Below, piece after piece: positions 21,369 through 33,352 of a stretch of 64,000 bases of DNA. The DNA lies in NCBI GenBank assembly GCA_035610365.1, contig CM069433.1:176220882-176284881 (forward strand), written 5' to 3'. Each line of letters opens with the position of its first letter. Position 1 is the stretch's first letter. The translations under genes and the position numbers were made by a program. Source of the DNA: Aquatica leii (lineage: Eukaryota > Arthropoda > Insecta > Coleoptera > Lampyridae). The notes beneath the pieces were generated by a model. The model had not been told where the DNA came from. It did not search any database and worked only from the letters and a program-made list of their open reading frames with translations.

Positions 21369-23271
21369 ACTTAATGTTTGTATTTTCGCATCATTTATAG
21401 GATGTCCGATTTTAATCCAACATATATCCACTTGTTCATGGACATAATATAAACATCCGCTAGACGACATCCTTTCCACGTTCACAGACGTTAATAATAT
21501 AACGAATGTTTGTTATGTAGATATAACGTACGCAAATTGCACTTTAAGTTCTCTATGTTTTTAAAACACCTTCTACAGGATATCAAAGCTTCTTTAAACA
21601 TCATCCAGCAAATGTCCGTAAGTGGTGTTCAGCAGATGTCCATTTTTGTGACATTCTGTGGACGACCATAGTATGTTACAAGTTAAGTAATGAACGTTCA
21701 GCGGATAAACTAAGTACGCCCCTGCAAACATTTACTTTTTGTAGATATTAAATCATTGCTTTGAGAAACTTATGTTGCTATGTTTTGTTCCAGTATAACG
21801 AATTGTTTTTTTAATTCTTTTTCTACGTTTGGTATAATAATATCAAAAATTCCTGCCGTTAAATTTTATATTTGCTTCAAAATTTGAAACCCTGTTGTGT
21901 GATCTATTCCTATGAATCCTTAAGTTTCCTTCTAATGATCTTTCCTAGCATACCTTCCTACCTATTCTTTTCTTTGATCTTCTCTTGCTTTAAATTTGCA
22001 GTTATTTATTACTGTATTTGTTGTCTTAAACGTTTTGATAATCTTATCAACTGTTAATTTTTGGTTTTCAGTCTATTCAGATACTGAGCGTCAAAAATGT
22101 CTGCTATCTTTTGATAACCATTTCCTTAATAATATCATTTAATGAACAATAGTTTTTTTCAGTAATGTATATTATAACTAGTTTTTTAAATATACGAATC
22201 AAAAATATTAATAAAGCAGTGAATTTTAAAATGACTTTATTTAACAGTCAACTATTACTTTGATTAGTGTCTTGTTATGATAAAAGTGTTTCGGTATGAT
22301 TTTGATTTATAATTAAACTTACTAGTCATCTGCGTAAGACTTTCAGATTCAGAATAATTATTATTATAGAATAATGTGTTGAATTTTTTTCTTTGAACAG
22401 TAATAAAAAATATAGCTTTTTTGTAATGAGGAGCTTAAGAAGTTGCGTGCATTGTAATAAAACAACGTGCGTTGTTGAGTGCTCACGTAGGACACGTTTA
22501 TTAAACTTAAAACATTAAACGCATGAAAAAAAAATACAGTCATGTTGTAAATTATTATGACACTCGTCAGATGGCGCCACATGGCTATTTATATAAATTG
22601 ATTCCAATAATACTCGTGTGACGTTTGATTTAAAATAAGTAAGTTTGAATGAAAATGATAGATTACTACTTACTTTATAGGAAAATATGAGATATCGGTC
22701 ACAAACTCGAAATAATTCAAAAAAGTATTGATTTATATCTGTTTTTTCCAAAAACACGTGCATCTTGCTAAATAGTAGAAGAAAAAAATGGAAATACTGA
22801 TTTGCATAAACGGCCATAGAAAACTACGCAAAGACATTAAAAAGTGTAACAATTCTTTCATAGCGTAGTTTATAAACATCTACTTCTAATGTTACATACC
22901 ACACTCGATTAAACAGGAATGCTGTCTGGATGTTTTCAACTGATTTCTATGTATTTAGGTGTTCTGAAAACTAAAAAATTTTTCAAACAATTCCAGAACG
23001 TCAAGTTATTTTGCAAAACGCAAAATTTTATTATAAAAAATTGGTTTTTTGGGCTAACTTGAAGTCAAATAAATAGATACAATTTTATTTTGATTACTGT
23101 TTTTAAATGTATACAGGGCATAACTAACTATTATTACTTTTTAAATAAATAACGCCCTGTGTGAGGTAAATTAACAAACATAAACATGTTGTAACCTGAA
23201 CGTGCGCGCTCCGATAGTGTAGAAAGTCGTGAGGTAGAATTACATGTTAGATCTTGATTCAATATAGCGCA
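21369..23271. other. Non-coding stretch
   Basis: Nothing coding is recognised; open frames at 21872-22057 and 22364-22817 have low-complexity, phenylalanine-rich translations without family resemblance. A short hairpin with acagggc...gccctgt arms lies at about 23114-23160, like ends of small insect repeats. Confidence 0.4.
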
Positions 23272-24952
23272 ATGTGGTCTGTGCGGAAGAGTGTGAATTT
23301 GTCGGACACTTTCTGTTATATTTGTGGCGAATATATGGTATTAAAGCAACAACTGAATATTACAGACGAAGTACACTTCGCGTATTTGGGTTTAAAACTT
23401 GGATAACAGGATAAAGTTTGGGCACCTCCTTAAGTCTGCGAACGATGTATTGAAGACCTTCAAAATTAGTTTAACGGCAAAAAAAGCTTTTCGATATGCG
23501 ATTCCTATGGTATGGCGCGAGCAATAGATCCATAGTTATGATTGTTACTTTTGTTCGTGTAATGTGAAACGGTATAAATCAAAACAGAAGCAGTCAATTT
23601 TATACCCAAATCTGCAATCAGCTATTCGCCCCATCCTTCCTGGGACCGAAATACCAGTGCTCAAGGACTCTGCTACCTTGGAAAAGATTCCAAGTTTTGA
23701 TTAAGATGGTGCTATACCTGAACCCGGTGACAAGTCAAGTTTTGAATTTGAAGATAACAGCAGTCCAAAATTGTTTCTTCAAGGCGAACTAAATGATTTT
23801 GTAAGAGACTTGAATCTTCCCAAAAACGCTGCTGAATTGCTTGGATCAAGATTCAAAAGCAGGAACTTACTTTTGCCGGAAGTGTCTTCCTCCTGGTTTA
23901 GATATTGTGAGAAACAGTTCATTTCCTATTTTGGCCAAGAGGACGATTTGGTTTATTGTACCAACATTGAAGGTTTGATGGATACATTTAAGATCTCATA
24001 CGACCCAGCACAGTGGCGTATTTTCATAAATTCTTCAAAAAGAAGCCTTAAAACAGTTCTATTTCACAATTTTCTATGCTTCCATTCCTGTCGGTCATTC
24101 CATACACATTAAAGAAACCTACAAAAACTTGGAATTGGTACTTTACAAATTAAAATGTAAAGACTACGGTTGGCAAGTGTGTGGTGATTTTAAAATGTTG
24201 AAGATGTTGCTCGAACAACAATCTGGATTCACCAAGTTCCTTTGCTTTTTGTGTCTATGGGATAGTAGAGATCGAACAAATCACTGGACCAAAAAGTGTT
24301 GACTTCTGAGGGGACCTTAAAGTTGACGAAAAAAACGTCTTGCACGAAACTTCGGTGCCTCCTCATAAAGTTCTTCTACCACCGCTTTACATAAAACTGC
24401 GATTGATAAAGCGATTTGTAAAGTCACTTCCAAGAGATGGAAATTCCTTCAAATACTTAATATCAAAGTTTCCATGCCTCTCAGAGGCAAAGTTGAAGGA
24501 AGGTGTTTTTGTTGGACCAGATATTAGACGGGTTATGGTTGATCCACAATTCATCACAACCATGACGGATCCTCAAAGAGAAGCGTGGATTGCTTTTAAA
24601 AAGGTCTTAGAGATATTTGTAAGCAATAACAAAGACCTTAACTACAAACAAATCGCCAAAAGAATGTTAAAAGCATTTCAAGCTTTAGGTTGCCTAATAA
24701 GTTTGAAAGTACATTTTCTTTATTCCCACCTCGCTACTTTCCAGAAAATTTAGGAGATATGAGTGAAGAACAATGTGAACGATTTCACCCAGATATTAAA
24801 GAGATGGAAAAAAGATACCAGGAAAAATGGAGCGTCTTAATGATAACAGACTACTGTTGGACACTTTAAAGACACCTTTCAGATGCATCGTACAAGCGAA
24901 AATGTACCAAAAAGAGTATCACTGGGGAAAAAATGTGTTTAGTGCTTACTAA
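23272..24952 (+). pseudogene. Decayed copy of a multi-copy insect zinc-finger hypothetical protein family
   Basis: Starting at the ATG of MWSVRKSVNLSDTFCYIC, the readable protein has an N-terminal Cys pair (CYICGE), VCERCIEDL, DCYFC-like cysteines and LYPNLQSAIRPILPG. The middle has LNDFVRDLNLPKNAAELLG, RFKSRNLL and EDDLVYCTNIEGLMD; then ICGDLKM-like, FLCFLCLWDSRDR and HKVLLPPLYIKLRLIKRFV, SDAKLKEGVFVGPDIR, MLKAFQALGC and the C-terminal EMEKRYQEKW. This order is that of a large insect gene family annotated only as uncharacterised; I know of no assigned function. Many stops and frameshifts (for example after YLGLKLG and at 24112) make it a pseudogene, which may be spread by a transposon. No TIR pair was seen around it. 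Confidence 0.75.
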
Positions 24953-25967
24953 TTAATGTATTTTAGATTTAAAAAAATAAGTTTAGTTACGCAATTATAC
25001 ATTTTTTATGGTTTTTTATCTTTTATTTTAAGATGATAACTTGTTTAACATAGATAACTACATTGATAGAAAACGTGACGTTTTATAACATTTTCGGATT
25101 CCGCACACCAAAAAGTTATAGTCTGAACAAGAACAACGATTGCAACTAAATACTTTACTTGATAAAACTTGTGACATTTAATCAAATGTTGCGTTGAATA
25201 TAAAAAAAAACGATAGGAAGCTAGCAACTTTAGCATGACTGTTTTAAAGTGATAACACGGCTGAACAAATAATACAATAAATTTACAAAACTGATCTGTA
25301 ATAGTACATTACACACCGAGACGGAAAGTATTCTATTCCTGTCGAAAGAACTATTCTTCTATAGTTCTTGCGACAGGAATGAAATAGTTTTGCCAAGGTT
25401 TGTATACTATTTTATTCACAATCAGCCATTAAATAATTTAAATAACAGTAAACTAATAAAAAATGAATAAAAGCTACTGAAACGTTTGAGAAATTATTTT
25501 CAAGTTCAAGAGTCTTCTCGAAGTTATTATCCATTTTCCAGAATGTTCACCGGATGTGGAACATTCGCGAACGTTTTGCCAAAATGTATAAATGCGGTGC
25601 AAGAAATCATAGAGGAGTTATTCCAGCAATTCGAAGACGGCAGTGTTAAAAAGTTATCCGCGGAATTTATCTTCGTGTAAGTAATATAAGCGCTATATGA
25701 ATTAGTGTAAGTGTTTTTATTCAACACCCTTAGATTTAATTAGTTCGGTTAGTTATAAACGTGTACATGTTTTTTTAGTATAAACCAAATTAGTTTTTAC
25801 TAATAATCGTGACACCTCAGAAAAGTTGGTTGCATAATCTAGATACTTTACATACACGTTTTTTTTTTTAATAGTTGACCGTTTACACGGTAGCCATGGA
25901 AATCGCTCACTTACAAACCTTTAAAGCGGTTGAGAAACTGTACGTTACTAACTGATTGTGAATAATA
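24953..25967. other. Non-coding stretch with one small hairpin
   Basis: At 25335-25380 the arms attcctgtcgaaagaactat and atagttcttgcgacaggaat pair almost perfectly around a tetraloop region. A short open frame at 25486-25680 (64 codons) has no recognisable motif. Confidence 0.45.
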
Positions 25968-27490
25968 GTATCTTATATATATATAGGTTGAGAAGTGCAT
26001 CAATATAACCTAAGCGATAGATTATATCGCGAGACGCAAAGCGTCGAGGGATATAAATCGCGCACGTTATAATGAACTTCTCAACCGTGGTATATGTACA
26101 ATTTTTTCCACTACTAGAATTATTAAAACCTTTCTACCTGTTACTAAATCAAATTTAAAATTTAAGATGTTAATTTTAAATTAAAAATCAAGTCGGTAAT
26201 TCTGACAGTTGTCATTAGTTTAATATAATTAATTTTGACGTAATTCTTAATTGTGATTTAAAACACAAAAATAAACAGATAACGTAAGTTTTTATTGCTA
26301 AAGTTGTTTGAATTGTTTAAAAACATTATTATTTTAAGCATTGATTATATCTAAAACATATTTAACTCAATAATATTCACATTTAATTAAGCGCGAACTT
26401 CAAATAACTTACTTTTTAAAATCAAATTAATTTATTAATTGAGCGATTTGAAAACTTAAATTAGCATTAAATAAAATTTCTTGCTCTTGCTACGCAGGTT
26501 GGTAAACTTTTTTTCTTTGAAACTGTTGTAGTATTATCAGAAAATGTAAATATGTTCATTATTAACTACTAGTTAATAATGAAATATTATTTACCTGCGC
26601 TTAAAAAAGTACAACTTCACGACCTACTATTATACGTAATAATTGCCAACTTCATAGCTAGTAGTGGAAAAAATATTATATTATTGTTATTCAAAAATAT
26701 TAACGAGTTTAATAACTAGAGTGTAAAGTTGCTTGATTATAACTTAAAGAAAAAGCCATAAACATGTTAAAAACAGAAGTTAATAATAGTATATTATATA
26801 TCAAGGTTGAGAAGTGCATCATTATAACCTAAGCGATAGATTATATCGCGAGACGCGAAGCGTCGAGGGATATAAATCGCGCAGGTTATAATGAACTTCT
26901 CAACCGTGTTATATATACAATTTTTTCCACTACTAGAATTATTAAAACCTTTCTACCTGTTACTAAATCAAATTTAAAATTTAAGATATTAATTTTAAAT
27001 TAAAAATCAAGTCAGTAATTCTGACAGTTGTCATTAGTTTAATAGAATTAATTTTGACGTAATTCTTAATTGTGATTTAAAACACAAAAATAAACAGATA
27101 GCGTAAGTTTTTATTGCTAAAGTTGTTTGAATTGTTTAAAAACATTATTATTTTAAGCATTGATTATATCTAAAACATATTTAACTCAATAATATTCACA
27201 TTTAATTAAGCGCGAACTTCAAATAACTTACTTTTTAAAATCAAATTAATTTATTAATTGAGCGATTTGAAAACTTAAATTAGCATTAAATAAAATCTGT
27301 TGCTCTTGGTACGCAGTTTGGTAAACTTTTTTTCTTTGAAACTGTTGTAGTATTATCAGAAAATGTAAATATGTTCATTATTAACTACTAGTTAATAATG
27401 AAATATTATTTACCTGCGCTTAAAAAAGTGCAACTTCACGGCCCTCTATTATACGTAATAATGCAAGCGTATACAACTAGTAGTGGAAAA
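25968..27490. repeat. Tandem duplication, 819-bp offset, each unit a 101-bp palindrome plus a ~570-bp TIR element
   Basis: The palindrome at 25986-26086 (ggttgagaag ... cttctcaacc, GC-rich centre gcgagacgcgaagcgtcgag) recurs at 26805-26905. After each comes a segment starting ttttttccactactag (26102 and 26921) and ending with its reverse complement ctagtagtggaaaaa (ending 26673 and about 27490). The two units are about 95% identical by eye. There are no open frames. Confidence 0.8.
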
Positions 27491-29969
27491 ACAATATTGC
27501 CATTAACTACTAAGTTCAGTTAATAATCTAAATATAAATTTATTTGTTTTATTTATTGTACTCGATATTTTATTATTGTTTTGGTATATATATAAAACTA
27601 ATTACTGACGTCAGAAAGTGAACAATTTTTTGAATGGTTGTAGCAGATTTATTACTAAGAGAGAAGGATATAAAATATGCTGTCATTGCAAAAAAAATAT
27701 ATAAATTTGCTTAAATCAATACTGTATTTGATGCAAGCTGTTAAAACTGACATTGCAGCTTATAACGTTATTGGTATATCATATTTAAATAAAAACAGCA
27801 CAAATACAATACAAAATTACGTCAAGACCAATACAAGAATGTGTCGATAATGTATTGTTCATCTTTACAATATCGAGTTATTTAAATAGAAGGATTACAG
27901 ACAATTTAATTCTACAATTGAATTTCATTTTAAAAATTTTTTTCTAATATCGTTTTCTATCGGGGATAGGCGATAATTATATAATAACGCATCTCTATCT
28001 CTTCCTACGTGGAATACCTGTTTGACTGTTAATTTCGTTCAGTTTCTGATGTTTCGTAGCCAAAACTTTTTTGTCTAACAACACTTTTCTTTCTTTAATT
28101 CGTACTTGCATGATATTTTGCAATAGTAAATATTTATCGTTTATGTTAAAAACATTTTGGTATAGTTTTTTGCTGTATGCATTTTGTCCCGTGCGTAAAT
28201 GTAATTTTAAAAGTGGGAGATTGCTGATTTTGATTTCCGTTTCAGACGTTGAGAAAGACAGTACGTGAACTAACACTAAGCCTAGTAGACCATCTTCGTT
28301 GTTTATAGGTAAATCAATTTTGATTTTAATGTGAAAGTTTCGTTAGGGCAAGAATTCAGTTCTATTTTACGACGCGATTAGTTTTCTAGTATTATCGCAG
28401 CAAGTTGGGTTACCTCCTTGTGTCTGCCAACTTGGAATTTTATAACGATTTCGTTGGATCAATAAATTGAAACGTGTACGGATGCAAGCATTAAACACTA
28501 CGCTAAATTTTAATTTGTTTGTGAGATATTTTTGATTCAGTGGTACCTGCGATATTATCATTTAAAGTCTTTTGGAAGCTTGGCGCATTCCGTTTTTAAT
28601 ATGATTCGATGAACTATTTGCAATTTACTTTTGATATATTATATATTTATTTATTACACTTTCGCCAATTTTAAGGATTGTTTTGGATATACCATTAGCT
28701 AATTGCATGTCAGGAAAAACCATAAGTAACCGCTCTTTATTATCTATTAATTTATGTTGGTGTCAAACGTAAATACGAACGAATTAGGTATATATGTTGT
28801 CACGATTAATGCATGCAGATTTGCTGGTGTAATTACTTGTTAAAGTTATCACCAGTGTGCTTTGCTTCTGATTGCGTAATCACCAGATTTGAATTGATTC
28901 AATTTTTATAGTTCATTGTTTTATTAAATTATATTTTTATACCTTGCCAATCATATTGTCTTTTCTTACAAACGATTAGGTATTGTAAACTTTGTAAAAC
29001 TAATTGTTGTTTTCATTCTTTTTCCATATTGTTATTGCAATAAATATATTTGTTGTTACACTTGTGTTATTCGATTTGTCTACTTTCAGTGTTTGTCAGA
29101 TATAAACGGGCATCTGTATTGTATATTTCTTCCGTGTTGTCGCTTTTTTAATTACTTTATAATAGACACTCTAAAAACCAAGTGGAATTATATTAGTTTC
29201 TTACTTACTACCTAATCTCTGAGATTCTGAGCTATCGCATAATGCAGGTTACGGTTGTTTTACCGTAAAATATATCGTAAACAGACAGGTTTTCTTATTT
29301 TAATAATGTTTACATTGACAGTTGACAGCTGAAACACATAACATTCCAAAAATTATAGCATAATTTGTAAGCTTACATTCGTGTTTGTAAACATTACAGA
29401 ATATTTTATAAACAGTTTCCAGAATATTTCGGTTCTAACTTTTATTTTATAATTTCGATTTAGCTACGAGTTTATAATTACACTAAAATATTTACATTTC
29501 TTGATTTGTTCTATAGTTTTTTTAGTATTTAGTTTAACTCGGTTTTTAGTTATAACCATGTGTCCCAAAAGTACGAAGAGAATTTAAATTCTTTTTACAC
29601 AGTAGCTACAGACATTTTACACAACTTAAAATTATATTTGTCTTAAGGTGTCGCTATACAAGGTAGCGCACCAAATTTATGTTTATTAATGTCTTTATAT
29701 TTTTGCATCATTATTAAGCCTTTTTAATTTTGATTAAAAAGACTTGTATTGTATAAGCGAGTTTGGTTTCTTAATTTTATGTTCTATTTGATTCTTTAGT
29801 AATAAATCTGAGGTTAAACGCAATCTCGTAGAAACAAAGCTACGCACAAGTTAATTCACATGTAGAAAACTATGAAGTTTTTATTTAGATAGGAAATATT
29901 ACAACCGTAAATATCAAAAAAAATCATTTAAATTATACGCGGAATAATATTCTTAACTGTACTATGTGA
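27491..29969. other. Mostly non-coding; two unrecognised minus-strand open frames
   Basis: Minus-strand frames 28561-28367 (64 codons, containing IPSWQTQGGNPTCCDNTRKL) and 28276-27995 (93 codons, ending INSQTGIPRRKR) are adjacent, have less biased composition than the flanks, and might be exons of one gene, but I recognise no family. From 28600 to 29969 I see nothing. Confidence 0.35.
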
Positions 29970-30320
29970 GTGCAGAAATGTGTTTATGTAATTGCAGAAA
30001 CCATTAGAAGAAACCAATGTATAGTACAGCTGTTTTGTCCTATTTGGGCTATTGAGCAGTGGAATACTCTAATGCAGCTTCCACAACTATATAAAACAAA
30101 TTGCTATAGCTTTATCTTTAATTTTGTAGTGACTATGGCAATTTGTTACAATTGGTTACAATTAAAAAATGTTGCATTTGAACCAGACATAGTTTGGTTT
30201 CAGTTTATACCGTTAATACATCAACACAATGGAATAGTCGATAATGTAATAAAGTCGCTAATAATATTTGTTAATAATAACAGTAATACGACTTCAAGTT
30301 CCGAATCTGACGTTGCGTAG
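29970..30320 (+). CDS. Unrecognised 116-codon open frame
   Basis: The translation is not low-complexity (FCPIWAIEQWNTLMQLP, TNCYSFIFNFVVTMAICYN, FEPDIVWFQFIPLIHQHNG) and ends in an Asn/Ser-rich tail SDVA. The ATG is followed by a gtaattgcag-like acceptor sequence before ETIRRNQ, so the true coding start may be an exon boundary at about 29998. The frame has aromatic and hydrophobic blocks but no clear signal peptide. I do not recognise it, and a chance frame is possible. Confidence 0.35.
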   Translation: MQKCVYVIAETIRRNQCIVQLFCPIWAIEQWNTLMQLPQLYKTNCYSFIFNFVVTMAICYNWLQLKNVAFEPDIVWFQFIPLIHQHNGIVDNVIKSLIIFVNNNSNTTSSSESDVA

Positions 30321-30949
30321 TTTGCATGTTTTGTTTTACACTTTAATGTACCTATATATTTAAAATTGTATCATTTTTTATTCTGGGTGATTGGTCAGAG
30401 TTGTATTTACGTTCTTATTACTCATTATTTTTAATAAAAAAATTATAATTCGTATCATTTAGTTATTTTTATTATGATTTACGTTAATATACATGTTCCG
30501 CATTTTGCTATGATTAATTGACAGCGCTATAGAAATTTAATTTTAACTAGAGTAACCACAAAATTTTAGAAGCATAATACCTACTTTCGAATTATTTAGT
30601 TATTATCTGGTGACTTTTAGCAGAGTAAATCAATCTTTTGCAATTGCTCCTCATAGTTATCAAACAAGGTATAGTTATCTTTCATTGTGTTTAAAAATAT
30701 CAGATAATTAACAATTATACCAACGATAAACAATAAACAATGCAAGTAAATTTTAAAAAAATGGATTTTATAATTGGCCTCCCAGATCCCCAAAGTTAAT
30801 TATACCACATTTTTTTTATAAGGATACATGAAAAGAATTGTCTAGACGTCCGACATTTCTAACATCCGTTATAAATATTACCATTATTGCTGTGAGATTA
30901 TTAAATACGTTCCTTTATTATTGTTTACTCTATTTTTTACAAAAATTAA
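30321..30949. other. Non-coding flank before the satellite
   Basis: No feature recognised. Satellite-like phrases (tttactctattttttacaaaaattaat) begin at about 30925. Confidence 0.4.
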
Positions 30950-31389
30950 TCTAGACTAACTTAATAAAAAATTACTTCAAAAGTAAAATTGGCGTGAGAG
31001 CAATCACAGCGAATAGAATCAATTTTAAAATAAAAGAATAATTCAAGGAAAATTAATGTTTTTACTTTGCATTATGTTGTTCGGTGAGGATTACTTTATT
31101 TTTTTTCTAAATTTGCAGAAAAATTAATCGACGCCAACATGATCACAAATGACTTCAAAAGTGAAATTGGTTTCAAAGCAATCACCGCGAAATAAAATAA
31201 TTGTTAAAAAAAATATTTTTATTTTGCAATATATTTATTATTATTATTTACTTTATTCGTCACTTCATTTTTACAAAAAAAAATACACGCCAACATGATC
31301 AAAATTACTTCGAAAGTAAGCCTGGCGTGAAAGCAATCACAGCGAATAGAATCAACTTTGAAATAAAGTAAGTATTTGTGAAACTCCGT

Positions 31390-32615
31390 TTTAAGGCGTT
31401 CTGGGTAGATCTCGTAGTAGCAAAATCTATGCCGGTACCAAGCCTAGAGAAAGAAAGAGGGTTAATCTATAGGTCAACAACGTATTCTTATAAAAAGCAA
31501 AACCGTTAAAACTCCTGATACAACGGATACCTTCTGCCAAAAATTTAACGATCAAATTATAAACTTAGGCAGCTCTAGAGAATTAATTTTGCGTGGCGAC
31601 TTTAACCCAAGAACGGGAAAAAAACACATCAACAAAATAATAGGAAAACATGGAGAAGATGTGGTAAATAGCAAGGGAGAAAAACGAATTGCCGTATCCG
31701 AACAAAATGAGCAGAAGATACTAAACGGATACTTCCCACATACATAAATATACAATGGGAAAATAACATGAAAAAACAGAAATCTATCATTGACTATACC
31801 CTTACAAAACAGAAAACACGCATAAAGTTCCAGGACGTAATTGTATGTAGGGCCTCCACTTACCTTTACGTCCTGGAACACGCAATACTGACCGCTAACT
31901 ACTAAAAATAGACATGTACGTTATGGTAAGAAGCACAAGTCAAAATAAAACAGCTGGACAAAAAACATATGCAGAACCAATAAAATACAACCTCAAACTG
32001 CTGGAAGAAAAAAGTATAAATTGGATGTACCTAAACGGGTTAGGCCAAAAACTGCAGGAAAGTACTGCATTTGAGTACCCAGAAAAACACTATCAACATA
32101 TAAAAAAATGCATCCCCGAAGCAGTATTGAAAGCCCTGGGGAAATATGAAACGACAAAAAAACACAAAAACCTTACTGGTGGGATGACAAAATTAAAAAA
32201 GGAATCGAGGATAAAAGAAGAGAGCATCAGATGTACCTAAGCACAAAAAATTGGACACAAGATTATGTATAGGAAAGCACAAGCAAGAGTAAAAAAAAAG
32301 ATAGTGGACAAAAAAGCTAAAAATGGGAAAAACAGTGCAAGCACATTGATACTTACCTGGGACGTAGACAAAGCACGGAATCATAGAGAATGTTAAAAAG
32401 CATTAAAACAGCAACACCGATACAACAATGGGAAAAATATTTTGAAGAACTTCTTACAGAAAAAGAACAAAATTCAGAGAAGAAAATGTACAAAAGATAA
32501 ATACAACAGGGTCATCGATAATAGTAACAAACAAAAAAGTGAAAAAGCAAATACTTGCGACAACTATCAATACATCGCAGTAACCAACTCACTAAGCAGA
32601 ATATATGGAAGGACA
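31390..32615 (+). pseudogene. LINE fragment (endonuclease and start of RT) inside the satellite
   Basis: An endonuclease/exonuclease/phosphatase-type domain is visible: LILRGDFNPRTGKK (GDFN catalytic motif), IGKHGEDVVNSKGE, NEQKILNGYFPHT, and SIIDYTLTKQKTR with frameshifts. The frame 31914-32240 covers the linker (YNLKLLEEKS, KCIPEAVLKALGKYE). After a gap, KANTCDNYQYIAVTNSLSRI (32540-32610) is the RT entry motif. The rest of RT is missing and the satellite resumes at about 32615. The family is that of the LINE at 59.5-62.0 kb. Confidence 0.75.
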
Positions 32616-33352
32616 TGTTTATATTATTTGTTACTAAATTTTCACAAAAATTAATTTACGCCAACATAAAAAAAATTAATTCAAAAGTAAGCCTTGCGTG
32701 AAGGCAATCACAACAAATAGAAACAACTTTGAACTAAAATAATTATTAAAAAAATTACATTATTTTATTTTGCATTATGTTGTTCATTGATGTTTATTTT
32801 ATTTGTTATTAAATTTTCACAAAACTTAATCCACGCCAACAAAATAAAATATGACTTCGAATGTAGACCTGGCGTGTTGGCAATCTCAGCAAATAGAATC
32901 GACTTTGAAATAAAACTGAATTTACGCCAACAAACGACTTTAAAGGTAAGTCTTGCGTTAGAACAATCACAACGTATAGAGACAATTATAAAACAAAATA
33001 ACATGGCCTATAGAATCGATTTTGAAAAAAAATAATTATTTAAAAAAAATATTATTATTTTTACTTTGCATTACGTTGTTCGATGATGTTTATTCTATTT
33101 ATTATAAAATTTTCACAAAAATTAATTTACTCCAACATGTTAACAAATGACTTCAAAAGTAAGTTTTGTGTGAGAACAATAACAGCAAATAGAATTTTTA
33201 AATAAAATAATTATTTAAAAAAATAAAATCTTATTTTTACTTTGCATTATGTTGTTTAATGATGTTAATTCTAGTTGCTACAAAATTTTCACATAAAATT
33301 AATCTACGCCAACATTATCAAAATAACTTTAAAAGTAAGACTTGCTTGCCCA

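Noticed and set aside
22364..22817. Two minus-strand frames with Phe/Tyr-rich translations
   Set aside because: Low complexity and no motif; expected by chance in AT-rich DNA.
31552..31881. 109-codon minus-strand frame
   Set aside because: Antisense of the LINE endonuclease fragment, which has the GDFN motif on the plus strand.
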